From assembly GCA_051881895.1 (NCBI GenBank), contig JBJEQT010000148.1:1-35248 (forward strand): a stretch of DNA of 35,248 nt, written 5' to 3'. Position numbers and translations under genes: made by a program. Positions 1-7,929 of this stretch are shown piece after piece. The first letter of the stretch is position 1. Every line of letters begins with the position of its first letter. The notes under the pieces are model-generated. The model did not search any database and was not told where the DNA came from. It was given only the letters and a program-made list of their open reading frames with translations. Origin of the DNA: UBA3818 sp051881895 (GTDB lineage Bacteria > Bacillota > Clostridia > Oscillospirales > Ruminococcaceae).

Positions 1-544
1 TGGTAATGCCCGTAGGATTCTGGAAGTTGGGGATGGTATAAATGAATTTCGTGTTGGGATTGGCTTTGAGCGCCGCCTCCAGTTTTTCGATGTTGATGCC
101 GTCATCGTCCATCTCCACGCCCACCAGCTGAGAGCGGAAAGAACGGAACGCATTCAAAGAGCCAATAAAGCTGGGGCTTTCGCTGATGACCTTGTCCCCG
201 TCATCCAGCAGGCAATGGGCCGTCAGGCAAATGCCCTGCTGGGCGCCGGAAACCACCAGCACCTGGTCAAAATCCCGGCCGATGCCATAACGCTCTTTGA
301 CCAGGGTGACCAAACGATCCCGCAGAGGCTGATAACCTTCTGTCACCGAGTACTGCAGCGCCAGAATCGGATTTTCCTCTAAAATTTCCCGGGTCATTTT
401 CTGTACCGCTTCTACCGGAAACGCTTCCGGCGCGGGGTTGCCGGCCGCGAAAGAAATCACGGAAGGATCGGCAGTTGCTTTTAAAATCTCCCGGATAGCC
501 GACGGCTGCAGGGATTCTATCTTTTTCGAAAACTGATAATGCAT
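1..544 (-). CDS. PLP-dependent aminotransferase, class I/II fold (3' end outside window)
   Basis: This is the N-terminal 181 residues of a fold-type I aminotransferase; the rest, including the PLP-binding lysine, lies beyond the left edge. What is visible fits the 2-aminoadipate/aromatic (LysN/MocR-like) branch: a SFAAGNPAPEAFP segment at residues 31-43, GAQQGI at 100-105 (cofactor phosphate loop), a SESPSF segment near 121-126, and NPTG at 176-179 (contacts PLP and substrate). The ATG at 544 is chosen because a perfect AGGAGG (552-557 on the minus strand) lies 7 bases upstream. The substrate cannot be told from this fragment. It is transcribed away from the copper genes and is probably unrelated to them. 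Confidence 0.85.
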   Translation of the reverse strand, partial: MHYQFSKKIESLQPSAIREILKATADPSVISFAAGNPAPEAFPVEAVQKMTREILEENPILALQYSVTEGYQPLRDRLVTLVKERYGIGRDFDQVLVVSGAQQGICLTAHCLLDDGDKVISESPSFIGSLNAFRSFRSQLVGVEMDDDGINIEKLEAALKANPNTKFIYTIPNFQNPTGIT

Positions 545-852
545 AAAAACGCCTCCTGTATTGGAATCGGGACAAACCGCGAAAGATGCGTCCTCTCCAG
601 GCGCGGCGGATTCGCAGCCGGCCTGATGGCGATAACCCAAATTTTCATTGTTTTTTAGTATACCACAGGAAAGCACGAAAGGAAAGAAAGAAATTGAAAA
701 AAGAAAAAATTCTCCAAAAACTGAGCTCTGTTTCGGTACGCCGCACCGAAAAGAATCCCTTGATTCGAAACCGCCAAGAATTACACGGCAGATAAAAAGG
801 CTTTTGGGGGAGAATATTGCCGGGAGATTGTCAAAATATAATTTTTATCCCC

Positions 853-882
853 TTGACAAAAACGCGCCAAAAGAGGTACCAT
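853..882 (+). promoter_or_regulatory. Promoter of the copA-csoR operon
   Basis: A perfect -35 TTGACA at 853-858 is followed after 18 bases by TACCAT at 877-882. The predicted start of transcription, near 889, falls inside the CsoR-type inverted repeat. Confidence 0.75.
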
Positions 883-890
883 ATCACTAC

Positions 891-903
891 ACCCCCCTGG
901 GGT
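891..903 (+). promoter_or_regulatory. CsoR-type copper operator
   Basis: The G/C-rich inverted repeat ACCCC-CCT-GGGGT, flanked on the right by AT, matches the general form of CsoR operators (TACCCC and GGGGTA half-sites around a short centre). It sits directly over the expected transcription start, so a bound apo-repressor would block initiation. A csoR gene lies in the same operon, which makes autoregulation likely. The assignment rests on resemblance and position only. Confidence 0.7.
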
Positions 904-943
904 ATTGTCCGTATCAGCCTTTTGAAAGGAATGATATCATTTT

Positions 944-3490
944 ATGAAACAAAAATTCAACGTGACAGGCATGACCTGTTCTGCCTGCTCCGCCCATGTG
1001 GAGAAAAGCGTTGCCAAAACCGAGGGGGTCCGCTCGGTACAGGTCAGCCTTTTGACCAACAGCATGCAGGTGGTCTATGACGAATCCATAACCGATCCCG
1101 CCAAAATCATCCGTGCGGTGGAACAAAGCGGATATGGCGCTTTTTTGCCGCAGAAAGGGGCGGCTTCGCCCGCGCCGCAAGCTTCGGCCGCGGATGCGGC
1201 CAAGCAGATGAAGCGGCGCCTGATTCTCTCTTTCTGCTTTCTGATTCCTCTTTTTTACCTGTCCATGGGGCACATGATGGGCCTGCCCATCCCCCATTTT
1301 TTTCACGGGACCGAAAACGCTCTCACCCTTGCCTTTACCCAGCTTCTTTTAACACTCCCGGTTGCATATTTAAACCGAAGCTATTTCCAAGTAGGCTTTC
1401 AAACACTGTTTCGCGGCTCCCCCAATATGGACTCTTTGGTCGCCATCGGCTCTTCCGCGTCTATTTTATATGGCGTTTTCGCCATTTACCAAATGAGTTA
1501 CGGCTTGGGCCACGGTGACCTGGCACGGGTACAGCAATATGCCATGGATCTGTATTTCGAGGGTGCTTCCATGATTTTGACCCTCATCACCCTGGGCAAG
1601 TACCTGGAGACAAAATCCAAAGGAAAAACCTCCGAGGCCATCACCCGCCTGATGGATCTGGCGCCCAAATCCGCCGCTGTCGTGCGCGATGGGCAGGAAC
1701 TTCAGATCCCGGTGGAACAGGTGCTTCCCGGCGATACCGTGATCGTCCGCCCGGGGCAGAGTATTCCGGTGGACGGCGTGGTAGTGGATGGCAACTCTTT
1801 TGTGGACGAATCCGCTATTACCGGCGAAAGTATCCCTGTGGAAAAAACGGCCGGCGATACCGTCACCGCCGCGACCATCAACAAAAGCGGTTCGTTCCGT
1901 TTCCGGGCCACCAGAGTCGGGGATGACACGACGTTGTCGCAGATTATCGCGCTGATGGAAGAGGCCGGCGCTTCCAAGGCGCCGATCTCCAAATTAGCGG
2001 ATAAAGTAGCGGGGATTTTTGTGCCGGCGGTAATCACCATTGCGGTTTTGGCGTCTGTCGTCTGGCTTTTGATGGGAAAACCCTTCTCTTTTGCTCTTTC
2101 CATCGGTATCGCGGTTCTGGTAATCTCCTGTCCCTGCGCTTTGGGGCTGGCCACGCCGGTAGCCATTATGGTCGGCACCGGAAAAGGCGCGGAAAACGGG
2201 ATTCTTATCAAATCCGCCGAAGCGTTGGAAACGGCCCACACGGTAGACACCGTCGTACTGGATAAAACCGGAACGATCACAGAAGGCCATCCGAAGGTCA
2301 CCGGCCTGTACCCTATTTCCGGCGCAGCCGAAGATCAGCTTCTGCAAATCGCCGCTTCGCTGGAAGTCCTGTCCGAGCATCCCCTGGCGGAAGCCATTGT
2401 CAAAGCCGCAGCGGACCGTTCCTTACCATTGCTGCCCGCCTCGGATTTTCAAACCCTTTCTGGATTGGGATTGTCCGCCGTCTTAAACGAAGAACCTTAT
2501 TTTGCCGGCAACGAACGCCTGATGAAAGAACAGGGGGTTTCGCTGTCGCAGCTGGATTCGACCGCCGCTTTGCTGGCGCAGGAGGGAAAAACGCCGCTGT
2601 ACTTTGCCAAAGGCAAAACGCCGATAGGAATTATCGCCGTAGCGGATGTGGCAAAACCCACCAGCGCTCAAGCCATCGAGGAGATGAAACAGCTCGGTCT
2701 GGATGTGGTCATGCTCACCGGCGACAACCAGCACACCGCCAATGCGATCGGCCAGCAGCTGGGCGTCTCCAAGGTCATCGCGCAGGTGCTCCCCCAGGAT
2801 AAAGAACAGGAAATCCGCCGGCTGCAGGAAAGCGGCAAAAAGGTCGCCATGGTGGGCGACGGCATCAACGACGCGCCGGCGCTGGCACGGGCGGATGTGG
2901 GAATCGCCATCGGAGCCGGTACCGACATTGCCCTGGAGGCGGCGGACATCGTTTTAATGAAAAACGACCTGCTCGACGCGGTCACCGCCATCCACTTAAG
3001 CCGGGCCGTCATCCGCAACGTAAAGGAAAACCTTTTCTGGGCCTTTTTATACAATACCATCGGAATCCCCATCGCGGCGGGCGTTTTCTTTTCCCTGTGG
3101 GGATGGAAGCTGGACCCCATGTTTGCCGCCGCGGCCATGAGTTTAAGCTCGGTCTGCGTTGTGTCCAACGCCCTGCGCCTGCGCTGGTTTAAACCTCACC
3201 GCAGCAAGCAGGCTGCCGCCGGACAAAACGCCGTAAGCATACCGGAAAGTTCTGATACTGCCAATCACAAAGGAGAGAAAAACATGAAAAAAACATTGAA
3301 AATCGACGGCATGATGTGTTCTCATTGCACCGGCCGTGTCTCGCAGGTGTTGAATGCCATCGACGGGGTATCCGCCGAGGTTTCTCTGGAGGATCATGCC
3401 GCTTATCTGACCCTGACCGCCAATGTGCCGGACGAAGTTTTAGTCAAGGCTGTAACCGACGCGGGTTATACCGTGACAGAGGTGCTGTAA
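944..3490 (+). CDS. copA: Copper-exporting P1B-type ATPase with C-terminal CopZ-like domain
   Basis: This 848-residue membrane pump exports Cu(I) at the expense of ATP. Domains in order: an N-terminal heavy-metal-associated domain with GMTCSAC (residues 9-15); paired N-terminal membrane helices; the actuator loop with TGES (293-296); the membrane metal site CPC (396-398), which marks Cu(I)/Ag(I) pumps; phosphorylation site DKTGT starting at Asp440; the HP dipeptide (479-480) of the nucleotide domain; GDGIND (638-643); and two last membrane helices. After a polar linker (about 745-780) a second metal-binding domain follows with MMCSHC (790-795). That second domain starts with its own Met781, preceded by a strong ribosome binding site, so it reads like a fused copZ gene. 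csoR begins one base after the stop codon. The ATG at 944 has GAAAGGA 13 bases upstream, a rather long spacing. Confidence 0.95.
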   Translation: MKQKFNVTGMTCSACSAHVEKSVAKTEGVRSVQVSLLTNSMQVVYDESITDPAKIIRAVEQSGYGAFLPQKGAASPAPQASAADAAKQMKRRLILSFCFLIPLFYLSMGHMMGLPIPHFFHGTENALTLAFTQLLLTLPVAYLNRSYFQVGFQTLFRGSPNMDSLVAIGSSASILYGVFAIYQMSYGLGHGDLARVQQYAMDLYFEGASMILTLITLGKYLETKSKGKTSEAITRLMDLAPKSAAVVRDGQELQIPVEQVLPGDTVIVRPGQSIPVDGVVVDGNSFVDESAITGESIPVEKTAGDTVTAATINKSGSFRFRATRVGDDTTLSQIIALMEEAGASKAPISKLADKVAGIFVPAVITIAVLASVVWLLMGKPFSFALSIGIAVLVISCPCALGLATPVAIMVGTGKGAENGILIKSAEALETAHTVDTVVLDKTGTITEGHPKVTGLYPISGAAEDQLLQIAASLEVLSEHPLAEAIVKAAADRSLPLLPASDFQTLSGLGLSAVLNEEPYFAGNERLMKEQGVSLSQLDSTAALLAQEGKTPLYFAKGKTPIGIIAVADVAKPTSAQAIEEMKQLGLDVVMLTGDNQHTANAIGQQLGVSKVIAQVLPQDKEQEIRRLQESGKKVAMVGDGINDAPALARADVGIAIGAGTDIALEAADIVLMKNDLLDAVTAIHLSRAVIRNVKENLFWAFLYNTIGIPIAAGVFFSLWGWKLDPMFAAAAMSLSSVCVVSNALRLRWFKPHRSKQAAAGQNAVSIPESSDTANHKGEKNMKKTLKIDGMMCSHCTGRVSQVLNAIDGVSAEVSLEDHAAYLTLTANVPDEVLVKAVTDAGYTVTEVL
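3269..3286 (+). promoter_or_regulatory. Internal ribosome binding site and ATG inside copA (possible separate CopZ)
   Basis: AAAGGAG (3269-3275) lies 8 bases before an in-frame ATG at 3284, codon 781 of copA. Initiation here would give a 68-residue protein with an MMCSHC metal site, the size and form of the CopZ copper chaperone. The spacing is as good as for the real starts in this window. Whether it is used, or is the remnant of a formerly separate gene, cannot be decided from sequence. Confidence 0.55.
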
Positions 3491-3491
3491 C

Positions 3492-3752
3492 ATGATGGCG
3501 GATAAGCAAAAAGTATCCCGCCTTTTGAAAACGGCAAGAGGACAGATTGACGGCATTTTGAAGATGGTGGAAGAAAACCGGTACTGCGTTGATATTTCCA
3601 ACCAGATCATGGCGGCTCAGTCTGTACTGAAAAAAGCCAACGGCGAGGTGCTCAAAGCGCATCTGGATCACTGTGTTAAAGAGGCGATAACCGAAAACGA
3701 CGCCGTTGAAAAGCTGCAGGAAATCGAAAAAATCATTGAAAAACTGCTGTAG
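3492..3752 (+). CDS. csoR: Copper-sensing repressor of the CsoR family
   Basis: This 86-residue all-helical repressor matches the usual CsoR length. The Cu(I) ligands are present with the family spacing: Cys32, His57 and Cys61 (25 and 29 residues apart, as in the Bacillus Cys-His-Cys set). This separates it from FrmR and RcnR relatives, which use other residues. Cu(I) binding should release it from the operator at 891-903 and switch on the operon. The ATG at 3492 follows the copA stop by one base, with CAGAGGTG as ribosome binding site inside the end of copA, so the two genes are probably translationally coupled. A second ATG follows at once (3495). Confidence 0.93.
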   Translation: MMADKQKVSRLLKTARGQIDGILKMVEENRYCVDISNQIMAAQSVLKKANGEVLKAHLDHCVKEAITENDAVEKLQEIEKIIEKLL

Positions 3753-3807
3753 TCACAGCAGTTTTGCCATCGTTTTGGGACGCAGATACTACTCTGCGTC
3801 CTTTTTT
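3741..3807 (+). terminator. Tandem hairpins ending the copA-csoR operon
   Basis: A 10-bp stem, AAACTGCTGT (3741-3750) with ACAGCAGTTT (3755-3764), spans the csoR stop codon. It is followed by a classic Rho-independent terminator: GGACGCAGA (3778-3786), a 6-base loop, TCTGCGTCC (3793-3801), then six T (3802-3807). Confidence 0.9.
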
Positions 3808-3904
3808 GTGGGGCTGGCTTTTGAAAAGATTTTATGGTATGCTTAATCTGTTTTTATCCCCCATCGGCCAAAACGTCAATTCTATCAGAAACGAGGAAGA
3901 TTTG

Positions 3905-4552
3905 ATGAAGAAAAATGAGCAATATAAAAAAATCAATCTAACTTTCATGATCTTTTATCTGCTGGTATGTGTTTGGGGCATGATTGACAGCTTTCTGAAC
4001 TCCACGCCTTATTATATGGGACTTTCGCTTCTTTCTCCGCTGTTTTTGCTGGTTCCGCCGCTGTTTTGGAAAATAACCCGCCTCAAACCCGCCTATCTGT
4101 TCTCCTTGACCGTCAATGTGTTCAGCTTTCTGGCGTTTGTCATCGGCATTGCTTTTCGCGGATACGGCAGGCTTCCGTTTTACGATAAAGCGGTTCACAC
4201 CCTTTCCGGTGTGATTTTCGGCCTGTTGGGCGTCATTTTTTACTATCTGATGAAAGAGGACCGCACGATTCTCCCGCGGGACGGGATGTTTGCCGGATAT
4301 TTTGCTGTCTCTTTCGCCTGCTTTGTGGGCGTGATTTGGGAAGTGTGGGAATATTCCGTCAATTTTATTTTCCACTCTGATCCGCAGCGCGTCCTGGCCA
4401 CCGGCGTCAACGACACCATGCAGGATATGATTGTCTGCCTGATTGGTTCCCTGTTCGTCCTTTTCTCCGTTTGGCGTTATTTCCGAAAAGGCAAAGCCGG
4501 ACCGATTATGCGTATTTTTCTTGATTTCTACGAATTGAACCTGAAAAAATAA
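3905..4552 (+). CDS. Polytopic membrane protein, YjdF/DUF2238-like
   Basis: This 215-residue protein has about six hydrophobic helices and little else. Two short polar motifs stand out: DKAVHTLSG (about residues 94-102) and NDTMQDMIV (about 166-174). They resemble the conserved D..H...G and DT..DM motifs of the YjdF/DUF2238 inner-membrane family, whose function is unknown. The ATG at 3905 is preferred to an upstream in-frame ATG at 3764 because it has GAGGAAGA (3893-3900) at a proper distance, and the longer form would begin inside the csoR terminator. Only a weak promoter (TTGAAA at 3821) is visible. It lies behind a terminator and so need not share copper control. Confidence 0.75.
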   Translation: MKKNEQYKKINLTFMIFYLLVCVWGMIDSFLNSTPYYMGLSLLSPLFLLVPPLFWKITRLKPAYLFSLTVNVFSFLAFVIGIAFRGYGRLPFYDKAVHTLSGVIFGLLGVIFYYLMKEDRTILPRDGMFAGYFAVSFACFVGVIWEVWEYSVNFIFHSDPQRVLATGVNDTMQDMIVCLIGSLFVLFSVWRYFRKGKAGPIMRIFLDFYELNLKK

Positions 4553-4570
4553 AAAATTCCACATACGTAC

Positions 4571-4605
4571 AAAAGGACTGGCTGATTGAATCAGCCAGTC
4601 CTTTT
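4571..4605. terminator. Bidirectional terminator between convergent genes
   Basis: A perfect 15-bp stem, AAAAGGACTGGCTGA (4571-4585) with its complement at 4591-4605 and a 5-base loop, gives a T-run on both strands. It lies between the membrane protein gene (plus) and prmC (minus), and serves both. Confidence 0.9.
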
Positions 4606-4672
4606 CTTGCTATCTCACTTTTACAGGCAAATAGGAACGCAGCAAACAGCTTTCAGGCTTTGTTTTACCATC

Positions 4673-5524
4673 TTATGATAATCGCGGCTTTCGGCCCAGC
4701 ACGACCCTGTCGTTGCCGCCGTAATCCTTTACCGTCCGGATATGGCAAAAGCCCGCTCTTTCCAAAAAGGAAACAACCGCTGCGGCCTGATCAAAGCCGA
4801 TCTCAAAAGCGATCAGGCCGCCGGGGGCCAGCGCTTCTTTCCAAATCAAGGGGATTTCCCGGTAAAAGCGCAGTCCATCTTCCGCACCGTCCAAAGCCAG
4901 CCGGGGTTCCTTTTGAACCTCCCTTTGCAAACCGGGCAAATCGCAGGACGGAATATAGGGCGGATTGGAAAGCACTGCGTCCAAGCCGGTTAAACCGGCA
5001 GTCGTCCGCAGCACATCCGCCCGGATCAGCCGGCAGCCGGGTGCCAACACTTTCGCGTTCCTGGCGCAATAGCCAAATGCATCCGGGGACAGTTCCAGCA
5101 ACGATACCTGCGCGTCCAGCCGCTCGCAGGCGATGGTCAGGCCAACACAGCCGCTGCCCGCGCACAGATCCGCTATGCGGGGCGCCGGAACCTGTTCCAG
5201 CTCTTTCAGCGCCTGTTCTACCAAAATCTCTGTATCCGCCCGGGGAATCAGCACACCGGGCCCTACCGAAAAGCGGCGGCCGTAAAACTCCCACCATCCC
5301 AGCAGATATTGAAGCGGCTCTCCCTGTTCCCGGCGGGAAATCCATTGCTGGATTTGAACGATGTTTTCCGGGCAGATTTCCTGTTCCGGATGGGACAAGC
5401 GCTGCGCTTTCGTAAGGGACAATCCTTCTTCCAGCATCAAATCCAGCTCAAAGCCGGCCGCATCGATCCCCGCTTCCCGCAGGCGGCGCAGCCAAACCGG
5501 ATAGCAGGCCCCAATGGCGCTCAC
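4673..5524 (-). CDS. prmC: Peptide chain release factor N5-glutamine methyltransferase
   Basis: PrmC methylates the glutamine of the GGQ motif in release factors RF1 and RF2 with S-adenosylmethionine, which raises termination efficiency. The 283-residue length is normal. An N-terminal helical domain is followed by a Rossmann methyltransferase with motif I at DLCAGSGCVG (119-128) and the catalytic NPPY at 187-190, which holds the substrate glutamine. The start is GTG at 5524; its bases overlap the stop codon of the upstream yqhQ-like gene (GTGA), so the pair is translationally coupled. In many Firmicutes prmC sits beside prfA; here prfA is not in the window and prmC is the last gene of a regulator-led operon. 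Confidence 0.94.
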   Translation of the reverse strand: MSAIGACYPVWLRRLREAGIDAAGFELDLMLEEGLSLTKAQRLSHPEQEICPENIVQIQQWISRREQGEPLQYLLGWWEFYGRRFSVGPGVLIPRADTEILVEQALKELEQVPAPRIADLCAGSGCVGLTIACERLDAQVSLLELSPDAFGYCARNAKVLAPGCRLIRADVLRTTAGLTGLDAVLSNPPYIPSCDLPGLQREVQKEPRLALDGAEDGLRFYREIPLIWKEALAPGGLIAFEIGFDQAAAVVSFLERAGFCHIRTVKDYGGNDRVVLGRKPRLS

Positions 5525-6444
5525 CAGCGATCGCTGCCTTCTACCTGAGGCAGCACCGGCTTCAGAGAGGCAATCGCCACTTCAATCATTTCATCATCCG
5601 GCTCTTGCGTGGTAATATGCTGCAGCCACATACCGGGCGCGGAAATGATTTTCGTGCAGAGATTCGTATACCGTCCCGCCAGCTTGATGATTTCATAAGA
5701 AATGCCAACCACAACCGGCAAAAGCAGGATTTTCAGCGCGACCCGCAGCCAGGGGTTGCTCCAGCTGACAACCGAAGTGACCAGCACGCTGACAATAACG
5801 ACGATCAGCAAAAAACTGGTACCGCATCGGGGGTGAAAGCGTTTTTGCCTGCGCACGTTTTCCACTGTCAGCTCCTCGCCCGATTCATAGCAGAAAATTG
5901 TCTTGTGCTCCGCCCCATGGTATTGGAACATCCGGTGAATATCTTTCATCCGGCTCACCACCGCCATGTAGCCAACCAAAATGGCAATTTTGATAATGCC
6001 CTCCGCCAAGCTGGAAAAAACGCCCAACGGGAAAACCGTATTGATCCCCTTCACTACAAAAGTCGGGATGACGATAAACAAAAACAAGGCCAAGACAACA
6101 GCAAGCACCGAAGCAAATCCGGTGAGGACCTTTGTTGCTTTTTCGCCGAAATGGCGGTTGAGCCACAAATCCACCTTATCCGGTTCTCCCTCATTATATT
6201 CCGATTTTTCCGCCGATTTCATCAGGCATTGGTATCCCAGGCGCATCGTGTCTACAAAATTGAAGATACCGCGGATAAACGGCGTCTTTTTATACCAAGC
6301 CGTGATTTTTTTGTTCTCCCAAACTTCCACATCGACGCTGCCGTCCGGAATCCGCACAGCCAGGGATGTTTTTTCCGGCCCGCGCATCATAATCCCCTCA
6401 ATCACTGCCTGGCCGCCGATGGATGTTCTATGCTGTTTGCTCAT
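5521..6444 (-). CDS. DUF1385 membrane protein, YqhQ-like
   Basis: This 307-residue protein belongs to the DUF1385/YqhQ family, a conserved Gram-positive family of unknown biochemical function. It shows the N-terminal signature GGQAVIEGIMMRGP (10-23), several membrane helices in the middle, and YHGAEHKTIFCYE (about 179-191), whose histidines and glutamates suggest a metal site, though this is inference. It lies between a two-component system and prmC. The gap to the upstream sensor kinase gene is 7 bases and the downstream overlap is GTGA, so it is surely inside one transcript. DUF1385 next to prmC is a known Clostridia pairing, so functional linkage with the kinase may be incidental. Confidence 0.9.
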   Translation of the reverse strand: MSKQHRTSIGGQAVIEGIMMRGPEKTSLAVRIPDGSVDVEVWENKKITAWYKKTPFIRGIFNFVDTMRLGYQCLMKSAEKSEYNEGEPDKVDLWLNRHFGEKATKVLTGFASVLAVVLALFLFIVIPTFVVKGINTVFPLGVFSSLAEGIIKIAILVGYMAVVSRMKDIHRMFQYHGAEHKTIFCYESGEELTVENVRRQKRFHPRCGTSFLLIVVIVSVLVTSVVSWSNPWLRVALKILLLPVVVGISYEIIKLAGRYTNLCTKIISAPGMWLQHITTQEPDDEMIEVAIASLKPVLPQVEGSDRW

Positions 6445-6451
6445 TTGATCC

Positions 6452-7891
6452 TTACCCTTCTATTTCTGAAATTTCCGCTTCTGATTTTTTCCCCGCCAGC
6501 GGTAGGGTTATAGTAACCGTTGTGCCTTTTTGATAGACGCTTCCGATCTCCAGGCGGCCTCCGTGCCGGGTAACGATCTCATCCGCTACCGCAAGCCCGA
6601 TGCCGGAGCCCCGTTTGGTCGAATCGCCCTTGTAAAATTTTGTTTTCACCTGCGGCAAATCCTCCGGCTTAATGCCTTCGCCGGTATCCTCGATGGTGAC
6701 GACCGCTTCTTCGCCGGCGCGTTGCACATTAACGGAAACCGTGCCGCCGCCCGGCGTGTGCTTAAAAGCATTATCCAGGATATTGACAAAAACCTGCTTG
6801 AGGCGATTGTGATCTCCCATAACAATGATAAAATCCGACGGTTCTTCATAACGGATCTCGATATTTTCCCGCGCCGCGCGCTGATCGAACATCAAGACCG
6901 CATCATCCAGTTCTGCCACCAAATCCATCCGGTCCATAACCATGGATATTCTGCCGCTCTGCATCCGGGAAAAGTCCAGAAGTTCCTCCACCATGCCGGA
7001 CAGGCGCTCTGTCTCCCTGGTAATGACGCCCATGCCTTTTTGGAGCGTTTCCGAATCCGGCTGCTCTTCTCCGGACAGGGTCTCCGCCCATCCTTTGATT
7101 GCTGTCAACGGGGTGCGCAGCTCATGGGAAACCGAAGAAATAAAATCATTTTTCAACTGCTCCGCTTTGGAAAGTTCACCCGCCATATAGTTGATGACAT
7201 CGCACAAATCGCCGATTTCATCGTCATTTTCTTTTTCCAGGCGGATACTGAAATTCCCCTGGGCGATCTTACGGGCCGTTTGTCCCACTTTGCCCAGCGG
7301 TACAACAATAGAATTTATAAAGTAAGTGCTGGAAAACACCACAAAAAAGATAATAGCCACGCCCAAAGCAGTAATGACCGCCACCAAAGAAATGATCTGC
7401 CGGTCGACCCGCACCAGAGAAGTGACATAGCGGATGGCAAAAATCTCCTCGTCGCTGACTTGAGCGATCCGGGTCAGGGCTAGGACGTTTTCACCGTACA
7501 GCGTTCCCTGGAAATATCCCTCCCCATTCTCCGCCTCCATCGCGTCTTGAAAATCCGGCATATACATCTTTTTCGTCGCTTCAAAACCGCTGGAAGAAAG
7601 CAGCACATTCCCGTCCATGTCCAGCGCCATGATCTCTATTTTGTCTTTGTCCTCAAAATTTTCAATCAGGCCCCGCACCTCGGTCGTGTAATCGGCTGAC
7701 GCATCCTGGGCGTATTTTTTCAAAAGGCCGTCCACCAAATCCGCGCGGGATACTACCGTCTGCCGGACGCCGCTGTAATAATAAGTTTTCAAGCCATAGG
7801 CCGAGAGAATCTCAATGGCGATCAGAATCAAAAGGATAATGCCAAAACTGTTCAGCAACCAGCGTTTGGTAATCCTCCTTCTTTTTGCCAT
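6452..7891 (-). CDS. Membrane sensor histidine kinase (HAMP, HisKA, HATPase_c)
   Basis: This 479-residue kinase pairs with the response regulator encoded just upstream. Order of parts: transmembrane helix (about 11-33); an extracytoplasmic sensor region (34-166) with a Cache/PAS-like stretch around IMALDMDGNVLLSSS; a second helix (about 167-188); HAMP linker (about 190-241); HisKA dimerisation domain with the phosphorylated His256 in SHELRTPLTAIKGW; N-box around 370-377 (NILDNAFK); DTGEGI (402-407); and GSGIGLAVADE (428-438). The layout is that of WalK/PhoR-type kinases but without the cytoplasmic PAS domain that WalK carries, so I assign neither name. The ATG at 7891 has a GGGGAG-like ribosome site. 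The gene follows the regulator by 38 bases. Confidence 0.93.
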   Translation of the reverse strand: MAKRRRITKRWLLNSFGIILLILIAIEILSAYGLKTYYYSGVRQTVVSRADLVDGLLKKYAQDASADYTTEVRGLIENFEDKDKIEIMALDMDGNVLLSSSGFEATKKMYMPDFQDAMEAENGEGYFQGTLYGENVLALTRIAQVSDEEIFAIRYVTSLVRVDRQIISLVAVITALGVAIIFFVVFSSTYFINSIVVPLGKVGQTARKIAQGNFSIRLEKENDDEIGDLCDVINYMAGELSKAEQLKNDFISSVSHELRTPLTAIKGWAETLSGEEQPDSETLQKGMGVITRETERLSGMVEELLDFSRMQSGRISMVMDRMDLVAELDDAVLMFDQRAARENIEIRYEEPSDFIIVMGDHNRLKQVFVNILDNAFKHTPGGGTVSVNVQRAGEEAVVTIEDTGEGIKPEDLPQVKTKFYKGDSTKRGSGIGLAVADEIVTRHGGRLEIGSVYQKGTTVTITLPLAGKKSEAEISEIEG

Positions 7892-7929
7892 TTATCTCTC
7901 CCCCTCTTTTTACACACCGAAAAGCAGCT

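Larger units (their letters stand above)
545..943. other. Divergent intergenic region between aminotransferase and copA
   Basis: No convincing gene lies in these 399 bases. The right end carries the copA promoter and CsoR-type operator, listed separately. For the aminotransferase, a minus-strand TATACT box (657-662) with a weak TTTCCT at -35 (680-685) is a candidate promoter. A 7-bp inverted repeat, TTTCGGT at 731-737 and ACCGAAA at 745-751, lies in the middle with no T-run on either side, so it looks more like a protein-binding site or chance than a terminator. A second loose inverted repeat pairs TTGTCAA (828-834) with TTGACAA (853-859), overlapping the copA -35 box. Confidence 0.5.

Noticed and set aside
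828..859. Inverted repeat TTGTCAA/TTGACAA over the copA -35 box
   Set aside because: Arms are 18 bases apart and the right arm is explained by the -35 consensus; probably chance.
3764..3904. N-terminal extension of the membrane protein gene to the ATG at 3764
   Set aside because: It would include the csoR terminator; the ATG at 3905 has a proper ribosome site and begins just before the first membrane helix.
5605..6513. Plus-strand frame of 302 codons
   Set aside because: Antisense to the DUF1385 gene, with the same shadow-like composition and no ribosome site.
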